Positions 36,369 to 49,561 of a stretch of 64,000 bases of DNA are shown piece after piece. Under the pieces are notes generated by a model. That model saw only the letters and a program-made list of their open reading frames with translations, searched no databases and was not told the origin of the DNA. The position numbers and the translations under genes were made by a program. The first letter of the stretch is position 1, and every line of letters begins with the position of its first letter. The stretch comes from Saccoglossus kowalevskii (taxonomy: Eukaryota > Hemichordata > Enteropneusta > Harrimaniidae): positions 124,001 through 188,000 of the forward strand of contig NW_003133315.1 of the NCBI RefSeq assembly GCF_000003605.2, read 5' to 3'.

Positions 36369-37233
36369 CTTTCATCACACTCACACACATAGTAAAGATA
36401 TAAGGCAACGCTCCTGCATCCTTCCTTACTGTGATAGCAATTATTTATGGTGGAATTTTTGTAACTATTTTAATTAAGGACAAATTTTCAAATTCCTTCT
36501 AATTTTCTAGAACAAGTTGTATAAGCTGTCGACACGTAGTAGGTTTTAAGATGTTAACATACCGTGTAAAGTTGTTCAAAGTTATTGCAAAGTTATGCAA
36601 AGTTATTGCAAAGTTCGTTGATGTATTGGTATGTATGACCTAAGTTGTTGGCATATAGAAACGCGCAGTGGTAAAGTCGAACAATTTATTAAAAGCCAGT
36701 TCAAAGCAGCATATAGATGTTTACATGAACTCACTGTAAAATGTTAGAAAACAGCATGCAATGTTCAAGTAAAAAAGCGAAGGAAATTTTGGCGGAGTTG
36801 CTTGTATATTAAACCTAAGTCATCGTCATGACACCCCCGCAGTTAAATTTCGAAAACAATAAGTAAATGTATCGAGAATGCCTCATAAATAAGCAGATTA
36901 TCACAACAGCCAACCGAAAATTCGACAACAAACTGCTTACAAAGTTGTGAAAAGCGATTGCAAAGTGGCTTGTTTCAATCGGTATTGTTACCTGAGATAT
37001 CATATTAACAATTACCATAGTTAAAAGTTCGAAAATGTGTATAAATATTTCGTGAATTGCTGTTAAATTACCGTAGTGTTACTCCGAGTAAGTAGAGGTC
37101 ATAGGTCAAATATGGAAGGTACTTTGTGCCAGCGATAACGATTTTAAAACATTTAAAAACATAAAATACCCGCCAATTTGGCTTAACTTTAAATAATTCA
37201 TGCAGCTGTATGTTTAGATGACCGCCAAAAGTT

Positions 37234-37306
37234 GAAAGTAAAGCGCGATCGGGCGTGGTTAGTACTTGCATGGGAGACTCCCCGAGTAAATGAGCCATTG
37301 ATTTTT
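37234..37306 (+). pseudogene. 5S rRNA-like core, copy 40 (class B)
   Basis: Class B core with ccccgag, a state otherwise seen in class A copies. The downstream spacer reads atattggac where others have atagtggac. Confidence 0.76.
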
Positions 37307-38171
37307 CTTTCATCACACTCACACACATAGTAGAGATATAAGGCAACGCTCCTGCATCCTTCCTTACTGTGATGGCAATTATTTATATTGGACTTTTTGT
37401 AACTATTTTAATTAAGGAAAAGTTTTCAAATTCCTTCTAATTTTCTAGAACAAGTTGTAGATGCTGTCGGTACGTAGTAGGTTTTAAGATGTTAACACAC
37501 CGTGTAAAGTTGTTCAAAGTGATTGCAAAGTTATGGAAAGTTATTGCAAAGTTCGTTGATGTATTGGTATGTATGACCTAAGTTGTTGGCATATAGAAAC
37601 GCGCAGTGGTAAAGTCGAACAATTTAATAAAAGCCAGTTCAAAGCAGCATATAGATGTTTACATGAACTCACTGTAAAATGTTAGAAAACAGCATGCAAT
37701 GTTCAAGTAAAAAAGCGAAAGAAAATTTGGCGGAGTTGCTTGTATATTAAACCTAAGTCATCGTCATGACACCCCCGCAGTTAAATTTCGAAAACAATAA
37801 GTAAATGTATCGAGAATGCCTCATAAATAAGCAGATTATCACAACAGCCAACCGAAAATTCGACAACAAACTGATTACAAAGTTGTGAAAAGCGATTGCA
37901 AAGTGGCTTGTTTCAATCGGTATTGTTACCTGAGATATCATATTAACAATTACCATAGTTAAAAGTTCGAAAATGTGTATAAATATTTCGTGAATTGCTG
38001 TTAAATTACCGTAGTGTTACTCCGAGTAAGTAGAGGTCATAGGTCAAATATGGAAGGTACTTTGTGCCAGCGATAACGATTTTAAAACATTTAAAAACAT
38101 AAAATACCCGCCAATTTGGCTTAACTTTAAATAATTCATGCAGCTGTATGTTTAGATGACCGCCAAAAGTT

Positions 38172-38244
38172 GAAAGTAAAGCGCGATCGGGCGTGGTTAG
38201 TACTTGCATGGGAGACTCCCTGAGTAAATGAGCTATTGATTTTT
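38172..38244 (+). pseudogene. 5S rRNA-like core, copy 41 (class B)
   Basis: Standard core with gagctattga near the 3' end, which would weaken the helix I candidate. The leader gcgaaagaaaatttgg is shared with the next unit. Confidence 0.77.
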
Positions 38245-39110
38245 CTTTCATCACACTCACACACATAGTAAAGATATAAGGCAACGCTCCTGCATCCTTC
38301 CTTACTGTGATGGCAATTATTTATAGTGGACTTTTTGTAACTATTTTAATTAAGGAAAAGTTTTCAAATTCCTTCTAATTTTCTAGAAACAAGTTGTAGA
38401 TGCTGTCGGTACGTAGTAGGTTTTAAGATGTTAACACACCGTGTAAAGTTGTTCAAAGTGATTGCAAAGTTATGGAAAGTTATTGCAAAGTTCGTTGATG
38501 TATTGGTATGTATGACCTAAGTTGTTGGCATATAGAAACGCGCAGTGGTAAAGTCGAACAATTTAATAAAAGCCAGTTCAAAGCAGCATATAGATGTTTA
38601 CATGAACTCACTGTAAAATGTTAGAAAACAGCATGCAATGTTCAAGTAAAAAAGCGAAAGAAAATTTGGCGGAGTTGCTTGTATATTAAACCTAAGTCAT
38701 CGTCATGACACCCCCCGCAGTTAAATTTCGAAAACAATAAGTAAATATATCGAGAATGCTCATAAATAAGCAGATTATCACAACAGCCAACCGACAATTC
38801 GACAACAAACTGCTTACAAAGTTGTGAAAAGCGATTGCAAAGTTGCTTGTTTCAATCGGTATTGTTACCTGAGATATCATATTAAGAATTACCATAGTTA
38901 AAAGTTCGAAAATGTGTATAAATATTTCGTGAATTGCTGTAAAATTACCGTAGTGTTACTCCATGTAAGTAGAGGTCATAGGTCAAATATCGAAGGTACT
39001 TTGTGCCAGCGATAACGATTTTAAAACATTTAAAAACATAAAATACCCGCCAATTTGGCTTAACTTTAAATAATTCATGCCGCTCTATGTTTAGATGACC
39101 GCCAAAAGTT

Positions 39111-39183
39111 GAAAGTAAAGCGCGATCGGGCGTGGTTAGTACTTGCATAGGAGACTCCCTGAGTAAATGAGCCATTGAATTTT
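39111..39183 (+). pseudogene. 5S rRNA-like core, copy 42 (class B)
   Basis: Class B with catgccgctctatg upstream and cataggagac in box C. The terminal run is shortened to TTTT (ttgaattttc), as in copy 51. Confidence 0.73.
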
Positions 39184-40057
39184 CTTTCATCACACTCACA
39201 CACATAGTAAAGATATAAGGCAACGCTCCTGCATCCTTCCTTACTGTGATGGCAGTTATTTATAGTGGAAAATCGTGGACTTTTTGTAACTATTTTAATT
39301 AAGGAAAAGTTTTCAAATTCCTTCTAATTTTCTAGAACAAGTTGTAGATGCTGACGGTACGTAGTAGGTTTTAAGATGTTAACACACCGTGTAAAGTTGT
39401 TCAAAGTGATTGCAAAGTTATGCAAAGTTATTGCAAAGTTCGTTGATGTATTGGTATGTATGACCTAAGTTGTTGGCATATAGAAACGCGCAGTGGTAAA
39501 GTCGAACAATTTAATAAAAGCCAGTTCAAAGCAGCATATAGATGTTTACATGAACTGACTGTAAAATGTTAGAAAACAGCATGCAATATTCAAGGGAAAA
39601 AGCGAAGGAAATGATGGCGGAGTTGCTTGTATATTAAACCTAAGTCATTGTCATATCACACCGCAGTTAAATTTCGAAAACAATAAGTAAATATATCGAG
39701 AATGCCTCATAAATAAGCAGATTATCACTACAGCCAACCGAAAATTCGACAACAAACTGCTTACAAAGTTGTGAAAAGCGATTGCAAAGTTGCTTGTTTC
39801 AATCGGTATTGTTACCTGAGATATCATATTAACAATTACCATAGTTAAAAGTTCGATAATGTGTATAAATATTTCGTGAATTGTTGTTAAATTACCGTAG
39901 TGTTACTCCGAGTAAGTAGAGGTCATAGGTCAAATATGGAAGGTACTTTGTGCCAGCGATAACGATTTTAAAACATTTAAAAACATGAAATACCCGCCAA
40001 TTTGGCTTAACTTTAAATAATTCATGCAGCTGTATGTTTAGATGACTGCCAAAAGTT

Positions 40058-40130
40058 GAAAGTAAAGCGCGATCGGGCGTGGTTAGTACTTCTATGGGAG
40101 ACTCCCTGAGTAAATGAGCCATTGATTTTT
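40058..40130 (+). pseudogene. 5S rRNA-like core, copy 43 (class B)
   Basis: Class B with gatgactgcc upstream and acttctatggg at the start of box C. Neighbour copy 44 has acttccatggg, so the two share a diverged local lineage. Confidence 0.74.
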
Positions 40131-41005
40131 CTTTCATCACACTCACACATATAGTAAAGATATAAGGCAAAGCTCCTGCATCCTTCCTTACTGTGATGGC
40201 AGTTATTTATAGTGGAAAATCGTGGACTTTTTGTAACTATTTTAATTAAGGAAAAGTTTTCAAATTCCTTCTAATTTTCTAGAACAAGTTGTAGATGCTG
40301 ACGGTACGTAGTAGGTTTTAAGATGTTAACACACCGTGTAAAGTTGTTCAAAGTGATTGCAAAGTTATGCAAAGTTATTGCAAAGTTCGTTGATGTATTG
40401 GTATGTTTGACCTAAGTTGTTGGCATATAGAAACGCGCAGTGGTAAAGTCGAACAATTTAATAAAAGCCAGTTCAAAGCAGCATATAGATGTTTACATGA
40501 ACTGACTGTAAAATGTTAGAAAACAGCATGCAATGTTCAAGTAAAAAAGCGAAGGAAATTTTGGCGGAGTTGCTTGTATATTAAACCTAAGTCATCGTCA
40601 TGACACCCCCGCAGTTAAATTTCGAAAACAATAAGTAAATGTATCGAGAATGCCTCATAAATAAGCAGATTATCACTACAGCCAACCGAAAATTCGACAA
40701 CAAACTGCTTACAAAGTTGTGAAAAGCGATTGCAAAGTTGCTTGTTTCAATCGGTATTGTTACCAGATATATCATATTAACAATAACCATAGTTAAAAGT
40801 TCGATAATGTGTATAAATATTTCGTGAATTGTTGTTAAATTACCGTAGTGTTACTCCGAGTAAGTAGAGGTCATAGGTCAAATATGGAAGGTACTTTGTG
40901 CCAGCGATAACGATTTTAAAACATTTAAAAACATGAAATACCCGCCAATTTGGCTTAACTTTAAATAATTCATGCAGCTGTATGTTTAGATGACTGCCAA
41001 AAGTT

Positions 41006-41078
41006 GAAAGTAAAGCGCGATCGGGCGTGGTTAGTACTTCCATGGGAGACTCCCTGAGTAAATGAGCCATTGATTTTT
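41006..41078 (+). pseudogene. 5S rRNA-like core, copy 44 (class B)
   Basis: Class B with gatgactgcc and acttccatggg. Its unit also reads accagatatatc where most have acctgagatatc, a variant shared with copies 55 and 56. Confidence 0.74.
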
Positions 41079-41942
41079 CTTTCATCACACTCACACACAT
41101 AGTAAAGATATAAAGCAAAGCTCTTGCATCCTTCCTTACTGTGATGGCAGTTATTTATAGTGGAAAATCGTGGACTTTTTGTAACTATTTTAATTAAGGA
41201 AAAGTTTTCAAATTCCTTCCAATTTTCTAGAACAAGTTGTAGATGCTGACGGTACGTAGTAGGTTTTAAGATGTTAACACACCGTGTAAAGTTGTTCAAA
41301 GTGATTGCAAAGTTATTGCAAAGTTCGTTGATGTATTGGTATGTATGACCTAAGTTGTTGGCATATAGAAACGCGCAGTGGTAAAGTCGAACAATTTAAT
41401 AAAAGCCAGTTCAAAGCAGCATATAGATGTTTACATGAACTGACTGTAAAATGTTAGAAAACAGCATGCAATGTTCAAGGGAAAAAGCGAAGGAAATGTT
41501 GGCGGAGTTGCTTGTATATTAAACCTAAATTATTGTCATGACACCCCGCAGTTAAATTTCGAAAACAATAAGTAAATATATCGAGAATGCCTCATAAATA
41601 AGCAGATTATCACAACAGCCAACCGAAAATTCGACAACAAACTGCTTACAAAGTTGTGAAAAGCGATTGCAAAGTTGCTTGTTTCAATCGGTATTGTTAC
41701 CTGAGATATCATATTAACAATTACCATAGTTAAAAGTTCGAAAATGTGTATAAATATTTCGTGAATTGCTGTAAAATTACCGTAGTGTTACTCCAAGTAA
41801 GTAGAGGTTATAGGTCAAATATAGAAGGTACTTTGTGCCAGCGATAATGATGTTAAAACATTTAAAAACATGAAATACCCGCCAATTCGGATTAACTTTA
41901 AATAATTCATGCAGCTGTGTGTTTAGGTGAACGCCAAATGTT

Positions 41943-42026
41943 TAAAGTAAAGCGCGATCGGGCGTGGTTTAGTATACTTGCATGGGGAGAACTTCCCTGA
42001 GAGTAATAGAGGCCCATTGATTTTTT
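41943..42026 (+). pseudogene. 5S rRNA-like core, copy 45 (class A, heavily inserted)
   Basis: Class A up to gcgtggtt; after that many extra single bases appear (gtttagtatacttg, catggggagaacttccc, gagagtaatagaggccc). The core is about 11 bp longer than normal. The pattern of doubled bases continues to about 42140 and looks like a poorly polished stretch. Confidence 0.65.
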
Positions 42027-42140
42027 CTTTTCATCCCACATCTCCCACCCCATTGTAAAGGATTATAAAGGCCAAACGGATTCCTTGCATCCTTTCCTTT
42101 ACTGTGATGGCAGTTATTTATAGTGGAAAAATCGTGGACT
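41966..42140. other. Indel burst, probable sequence-quality defect
   Basis: Over about 175 bp the unit gains roughly 28 single bases, mostly as doubled or near-doubled letters (ggtttag, catgggg, ttttttc, cctttccttt), with scattered substitutions. The rest of the unit is normal. The 975-bp spacing is explained by this stretch alone. It looks like unpolished raw-read sequence rather than mutation. Confidence 0.7.
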
Positions 42141-42917
42141 TTTTTGTAACTATTTTAATTAAGGAAAAGTTTTCAAATTCCTTCTAATTTTCTAGAACAA
42201 GTTGTAGATGCTGACGGTACGTAGTAGGTTTTAAGATGTTAACACACCGTGTAAAGTTGTTCAAAGTGATTGCAAAGTTATGTAAAGTTATTGCAAAGTT
42301 CGTTGATGTATTGGTATGTATGACCTAAGTTGTTGGCATATAGAAACGCGCAGTGGTAAAGTCGAACAATTTAATAAAAGCCAGTTCAAAGCAGCATATA
42401 GATGTTTACATGAACTCACTGTAAAATGTTAGAAAACAGCATGCAATGTTCAAGTAAAAAAGCGAAGGAAATTTTGGCGGAGTTGCTTGTATATTAAACC
42501 TAAATTATTGTCATGACACCCCGCAGTTAAATTTCGAAAACAATAAGTAAATATATCGAGAATGCCTCATAAATAAGCAGATTATCACAACAGCCAACCG
42601 AAAATTCGACAACAAACTGCTTACAAAGTTGTGAAAAGCGATTGCAAAGTTGCTTGTTTCAATCGGTATTGTTACCTGAGATATCATATTAACAATTACC
42701 ATAGTTAAAAGTTCGAAAATGTGTATAAATATTTCGTGAATTGCTGTAAAATTACCGTAGTGTTACTCCAAGTAAGTAGAGGTCATAGGTCAAATATAGA
42801 AGGTACTTTGTGCCAGCGATAATGATGTTAAAACATTTAAAAACATGAAATACCCGCCAATTCGGATTAACTTTAAATAATTCATGCAGCTGTGTGTTTA
42901 GGTGAACGCCAAATGTT

Positions 42918-42990
42918 TAAAATAAAGCGCGATCGGGTGTGGTTAGTACTTGCATGGGAGACTCCCTGAGTAAATGAGCCATTGATTTTT
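42918..42990 (+). pseudogene. 5S rRNA-like core, copy 46 (class A)
   Basis: Class A with aaaataaagcgc at box A and cgggtgtgg before the intermediate element. The spacer reads ataatggaaaatcg at the 10-bp block. Confidence 0.74.
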
Positions 42991-43864
42991 CTTTCATCAC
43001 ACTCACACACATAGTAAAGATATAAGGCAACGCTCCTGCATCCTTCCTTACTGTGATGGCAGTTATTTATAATGGAAAATCGTGGACTTTTTGTAACTAT
43101 TTTAATTAAGGAAAAGTTTTCAAATTCCTTCTAATTTTCTAGAACAAGTTGTAGATGCTGACGGTACGTAGTAGGTTTTAAGATGTTAACACACCGTGTA
43201 AAGTTGTTCAAAGTGATTGCAAAGTTATGTAAAGTTATTGCAAAGTTCGTTGATGTATTGGTATGTATGACCTAAGTTGTTGGCATATAGAAACGCACAG
43301 TGGTAAAGTCGAACAATTTAATAAAAGCCAGTTCAAAGCAGCATATAGATGTTTACATGAACTGACTGTAAAATGTTAGAAAACAGCATGCAATGTTCAT
43401 GGGAAAAAGCGAAGGAAATGTTGGCGGAGTTGCTTGTATATTAAACCTAAGTCATTGTCATGTCACCCCGCAGTTAAATTTCGAAAATAATAAGTAAATA
43501 TATCGAGAATGCCTCATAAATAAGCAGATTATCACAACAGCCAACCAAAAATTCGACAACAAACTGCTTACAAAGTTGTGAAAAACGATTGCAAAGTTGC
43601 TTGTTTCAATCGGTATTGTTATCTGAGATATCATATTAACAATTACCATAGTTAAAAGTTCGAAAATGTGTATAAATATTTCGTGAATTGCTGTAAAATT
43701 ACCGTAGTGTTACTCCATGTAAGTAGAGGTCATAGGTCAAATATCGAAGGTACTTTGTGCCAGCGATAATGATGTTAAAACATTTAAAAACATAAAATAC
43801 CCGCCAATTCGGATTGACTTTAAATAATTCATGCAGCTGTGTGTTTAGGTGAATGCCAAATGTT

Positions 43865-43937
43865 TAAAGTAAAGCGCGATTGGGCGTGGTTAGTACTTGC
43901 ATGGGAGACTCCCTGAGTAAATGAGCCATTGATTTTT
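43865..43937 (+). pseudogene. 5S rRNA-like core, copy 47 (class A)
   Basis: Class A with ggtgaatgcc and gcaacgatcctgc, pairing it with copy 31. It adds a private gattgggcg. Confidence 0.75.
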
Positions 43938-44812
43938 CTTTCATCACACTCACACACATAGTAAAGATATAAGGCAACGATCCTGCATCCTTCCTTACTG
44001 TGATGGCAGTTATTTATAGTGGAAAATCGTGGACTTTTTGTAACTATTTTAATTAAGGAAAAGTTTTCAAATTCCTTCTAATTTTCTAGAACAAGTTGTA
44101 GATGCTGACGGTACGTAGTAGGTTTTAAGATGTTAACACACCGTGTAAAGTTGTTCAAAGTGATTGCAAAGTTATGCAAAGTTATTGCAAAGTTCGTTGA
44201 TGTATTGGTATGTATGACCTAAGTTGTTGGCATATAGAAACGCGCAGTGGTAAAGTCGAACAATTTAATAAAAGCCAGTTCAAAGCAGCATATAGATGTT
44301 TACATGAACTCACTGTAAAATGTTAGAAAACAGCATGCAATGTTCAAGTAAAAAAGCGAAGGAAATTTTGGCGGAGTTGCTTGTATATTAAACCTAAGTC
44401 ATCGTCATGACACCCCCGCAGTTAAATTTCGAAAACAATAAGTAAATGTATCGAGAATGCCTCATAAATAAGCAGATTATCACAACAGCCAACCGAAAAT
44501 TCGACAACAAACTGCTTACAAAGTTGTGAAAAGCGATTGCAAAGTTGCTTGTTTCAATCGGTATTGTTACCTGAGATATCATATTAAGAATTACCATAGT
44601 TAAAAGTTCGAAAATGTGTATAAATATTTCGTGAATTGCTGTAAAATTACCGTAGTGTTACTCCATGTAAGTAGAGGTCATAGGTCAAATATCGAAGGTA
44701 CTTTGTGCCAGCGATAATGATGTTAAAACATTTAAAAACATAAAATACCCGCCAATTCGGATTGACTTTAAATAATTCATGCAGCTGTGTGTTTAGGTGA
44801 ACGCCAAATGTT

Positions 44813-44885
44813 TAAAGTAAAGCGCGATCGGGCGTGGTTAGTACTTGCATGGGAGACTCCCTGAGTAAATGAGCCATTGATTTTT
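44813..44885 (+). pseudogene. 5S rRNA-like core, copy 48 (class A)
   Basis: Standard class A core. Without the 10-bp block and with taggtttaag downstream, it matches copy 32 and so continues the 31-32 versus 47-48 correspondence. Confidence 0.77.
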
Positions 44886-45748
44886 CTTTCATCACACTCA
44901 CACACATAGTAAAGATATAAGGCAACGCTCCTGCATCCTTCCTTACTGTGATGGCAGTTATTTATAGTGGACTTTTTGTAACTATTTTAATTAAGGAAAA
45001 GTTTTCAAATTCCTTCTAATTTTCTAGAACAAGTTGTAGATGGTGACGGTACGTAGTAGGTTTAAGATGTTAACACACCGTGTAAAGTTGTTCAAAGTGA
45101 TTGCAAAGTTATGTAAAGTTATTGCAAAGTTCGTTGATGTATTGGTATGTATGACCTAAGTTGTTGGCATATAGAAACGCGCAGTGGTAAAGTCGAGCAA
45201 TTTAATAAAAGCCAGTTCAAAGCAGCATATAGATGTTTACATGAACTGACTGTAAAATGTTAGAAAACAGCATGCAATGTTCAAGGGAAAAAGCGAAGGA
45301 AATGTTGGCGGAGTTGCTTGTATATTAAACCTAAGTCATTGTCATGTCACCCGGCAGTTAAATTTCGAAAACAATAAGTAAATATATCGAGAATGCCTCA
45401 TAAATAAGCAGATTATCACAACAGCCAACCGAAAATTCGACAACAAACTGCTTACAAAGTTGTGAAAAGCGATTGCAAAGTTGCTTGTTTCAATCGGTAT
45501 TGTTACCTGAGATATCATATTAACAATTACCATAGTTAAAAGTTCGAAAATGTGTATAAATATTTCGTGAATTGCTGTTAAATTACCGTAGTGTTACTCC
45601 GAGTAAGTAGAGGTCATAAGTCAAATATGGAAGGTACTTTGTGCCAGCGATAACGATTTTAAAACATTTAAAAACATAAAATACCCGCCAATTTGGCTTA
45701 ACTTTAAATAATTCATGCAGCTGTATGTTTAGATGACTGCCAAAAGTT

Positions 45749-45821
45749 GAAAGTAAAGCGCGATCGGGCGTGGTTAGTACTTGCATGGGAGACTCCCTGA
45801 GTAAATGAGCCATTGATTTTT
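45749..45821 (+). pseudogene. 5S rRNA-like core, copy 49 (class B)
   Basis: Standard core with gatgactgcc upstream. The spacer after it is the gtcgacacg subtype. Confidence 0.77.
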
Positions 45822-46685
45822 CTTTCATCACACTCACACACATAGTAAAGATATAAGGCAACGCTCCTGCATCCTTCCTTACTGTGATGGCAATTATTTA
45901 TAGTGGAATTTTTGTAACTATTTTAATTAAGGAAAAATTTTCAAATTCCTTCTAATTTTCTAGAACAAGTTGTATAAGCTGTCGACACGTAGTAGGTTTT
46001 AAGATGTTAACATACCGTGTAATGTTGTTCAAAGTGATTGCAAAGTTATGCAAAGTTATTGCAAAGTTCGTTGATGTATTGGTATGTATGACCTAAGTTG
46101 TTGGCATATAGAAACGCGCAGTGGTAAAGTCGAACAATTTAATAAAAGCCAGTTCAAAGCAGCATATAGATGTTTACATGAACTGACTGTAAAATGTTAG
46201 AAAACAGCATGCAATGTTCAAGGGAAAAAGCGAAGGAAATGTTGGCGGAGTTGCTTGTATATTAAACCTAAGTCATTGTCATGTCACCCGGCAGTTAAAT
46301 TTCGAAAACAATAAGTAAATATATCGAGAATGCCTCATAAATAAGCAGATTATCACAACAGCCAACCGAAAATTCGACAACAAACTGCTTACAAAGTTGT
46401 GAAAAGCGATTGCAAAGTTGCTTGTTTCAATCGGTATTGTTACCTGAGATATCATATTAACAATTACCATAGTTAAAAGTTCGAAAATGTGTATAAATAT
46501 TTCGTGAATTGCTGTAAAATTACCGTAGTGTTACTCCATGTAAGTAGAGGTCATAGGTCAAATATCGAAGGTACTTTGTGCCAGCGATAATGATGTTAAA
46601 ACATTTAAAAACATGAAATACCCGCCAATTCGGATTGACTTTAAATAATTCATGCAGCTGTGTGTTTAGGTGAACGCCAAATGTT

Positions 46686-46758
46686 TAAAGTAAAGCGCGA
46701 TCGGGCGTGGTTAGTACTTGCATGGGAGACTCCCTGAGTAAATGAGCCATTGATTTTT
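46686..46758 (+). pseudogene. 5S rRNA-like core, copy 50 (class A)
   Basis: Class A core followed by the gtcgacacg spacer subtype normally found with class B. The downstream TTGCAAAG cluster has lost one ~11-bp word (927-bp spacing). Confidence 0.76.
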
Positions 46759-47612
46759 CTTTCATCACACTCACACACATAGTAAAGATATAAGGCAACG
46801 CTCCTGCATCCTTCCTTACTGTGATGGCAATTATTTATAGTGGAATTTTTGTAACTATTTTAATTAAGGAAAAATTTTCAAATTCCTTCTAATTTTCTAG
46901 AACAAGTTGTATAAGCTGTCGACACGTAGTAGGTTTTAAGATGTTAACATACCGTGTAATGTTGTTCAAAGTGATTGCAAAGTTATGCAAAGTTCGTTGA
47001 TGTATTGGTATGTATGACCTAAGTTGTTGGCATATAGAAACGCGCAGTGGTAAAGTCGAACAATTTAATAAAAGCCAGTTCAAAGCAGCATATAGATGTT
47101 TACATGAACTGACTGTAAAATGTTAGAAAACAGCATGCAATGTTCAAGTAAAAAAGCGAAGGAAATTTTGGCGGAGTTGCTTGTATATTAAACCTAAGTC
47201 ATCGTCATGACACCCCCGCAGTTAAATTTCGAAAACAATAAGTAAATGTATCGAGAATGCCTCATAAATAAGCAGATTATCACAACAGCCAACCGAAAAT
47301 TCGACAACAAACTGCTTACAAAGTTGTGAAAAGCGATTGCAAAGTTGCTTGTTTCAATCGGTATTGTTATCTGAGATATCATATTAAGAATTACCATAGT
47401 TAAAAGTTCGAAAATGTGTATAAATATTTCGTGAATTGCTGTTAAATTACCGTAGTGTTACTCCGAGTAAGTAGAGGTCATAGGTCAAATATGGAAGGTA
47501 CTTTGTGCCATCGATAACGATTTTAAAACATTTAAAAACATAAAATACCCGCCAATTTGGCTTAACTTTAAATAATTCATGCAGCTCTATGTTTAGATGA
47601 CCGCCAAAAGTT

Positions 47613-47685
47613 GAAAGTAAAGCGCGATCGGGCGTGGTTAGTACTTGCATGGGAGACTCCCTGAGTAAATGAGCCATTGAATTTT
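47613..47685 (+). pseudogene. 5S rRNA-like core, copy 51 (class B)
   Basis: Class B, gctctatg lead-in, terminal run shortened to TTTT (ttgaattttc). The spacer continues with gcaacgatcatgc and then A-like states with the 10-bp block. Confidence 0.75.
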
Positions 47686-48560
47686 CTTTCATCACACTCA
47701 CACACATAGTAAAGATATAATGCAACGATCATGCATCCTTCCTTACTGTGATGGCAGTTATTTATAGTGGAAAATCGTGGACTTTTTGTAACTATTTTAA
47801 TTAAGGAAAAGTTTTCAAATTCCTTCTAATTTTCTAGAACAAGTTGTAGATGCTGACGGTACGTAGTAGGTTTTAAGATGTTAACACACCGTGTAAAGTT
47901 GTTCAAAGTGATTGCAAAGTTATGCAAAGTTATTGCAAAGTTCGTTGATGTATTGGTATGTATGACCTAAGTTGTTGGCATATAGAAACGCGCAGTGGTA
48001 AAGTCGAACAATTTAATAAAAGCCAGTTCAAAGCAGCATATAGATGTTTACATGAACTCACTGTAAAGTGTTAGAAAACAGCATGCAATGTTCAAGTAAA
48101 AAAGCGAAGGAAATTTTGGCGGAGTTGCTTGTATATTAAACCTAAGTCATCGTCATGACACCCCCGCAGTTAAATTTCGAAAACAATAACTAATTGTATC
48201 GAGAATGCCTCATAAATAAGCAGATTATCACAACAGCCAACCGAAAATTCGACAACAAACTGCTTACAAAGTTGTGAAAAGCGATTGCAAAGTTGCTTGT
48301 TTCAATCGGTATTGTTACCTGAGATATCATATTAAGAATTACCATAGTTAAAAGTTCGAAAATGTGTATAAATATTTCGTGAATTGCTGTTAAATTACCG
48401 TAGTGTTACTCCGAGTAAGTAGAGGTCATAGGTCAAATATGGAAGGTACTTTGTGCCAGCGATAACGATTTTAAAACATTTAAAAACATGAAATACCCGC
48501 CAATTCAGCTTAACTTTAAATAATTCATGCAGCTGGATGTCTAGATGACCAGCAAAAGTT

Positions 48561-48633
48561 GAAAGTAAAGCGCGATCGGGCGTGGTTAGTACTTGCATGG
48601 GAGACTCCCTGAGTAAATGAGCCATTGATTTTT
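48561..48633 (+). pseudogene. 5S rRNA-like core, copy 52 (diverged B)
   Basis: The lead-in ctggatgtctagatgaccag is unusual. The core is standard. It opens the most diverged block of the window (about 48.1-52.8 kb). Confidence 0.75.
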
Positions 48634-49489
48634 CTTTCATCACACTCACACACATAATAAAGATATAAGGCAACGCTCCTGCATCCTTCCTTACTGTGAT
48701 GGCAATTATTTATAGTGGAATTTTTGTAACCATTTTAATTAAGGAAAAATTTTCAAATTCCTTCTAATTTTCTAGAACAAGTTGTAGAAGCTGTCGGTAC
48801 GTAGTAGGTTTTAAGATGTTAACACACCGTGTAAAGTTGTACAAAGTGATTGCAAAGTTATTGCAAAGTTCGTTGATGTATTGGTATGTATGACCTACGT
48901 TGTTGGGATATAGAAACGCGCAGTGGTAAAGTCGAACAATTTAATAAAAGCCAGTTCAAAGCAGCATATAGATGTTTACATGAACTGACTTTAAAATGTT
49001 AGAAAACAGCATGCAATGTTCAAGTAAAAAAGCGAAGGAAATTTTGGCGGAGTTGCTTGTATATTAAACCTAAGTCATTGTCATGACACCCCCGCAGTTA
49101 AATTTCGAAAACAATAAGTAAATGTGTCGAGAACGCCTCATAAATAAGCAGATTATCACAACAGCCAACCGAAAATTCGACAACAAACTGCTTACAAAGT
49201 TGTGAAAAGCGATTGCAAAGTTGCTTGTTTCAATCGGTATTGTTACCTGAGATATCATATTAACAATTACCATAGTTAAAATTTCGATAATGTGTATAAA
49301 TATTTCGTGAATTGCTATAAAATTACCCCGTAGTGTTACTCCGAGTAAGTAGAGGTCATAGGTCAAATATAGAAGGTTCTTTGTGCCAGCGATAATGATT
49401 TTAAAACATTTAAAAAAATGAAATCACGCCAATTCGGCTTAACTTTAAATAATTCATGCAGCTGTATGTCTAGATGACCGGCAAATGTT

Positions 49490-49561
49490 GAAAGTAAAGC
49501 GCGATCGGGCGTGGTTAGTACTTGTATGGGAGACTTCTGAGTAAATGAGCCATTGATTTTT
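49490..49561 (+). pseudogene. 5S rRNA-like core, copy 53 (diverged A/B)
   Basis: The lead-in gtctagatgaccggc plus aaatgttgaaag mixes classes. Box C reads cttgtatgggagacttctgag, one base short. Several one-base changes lie upstream (49325-49440). Confidence 0.7.

Noticed and set aside
40970-41299. Longest open frame in the window (109 codons, minus strand), with similar ones at 49070-49366 and 27656-27955
   Set aside because: These are fusions of ordinary repeat frames caused by single substitutions or one-base indels in one unit. No domain or motif is seen.
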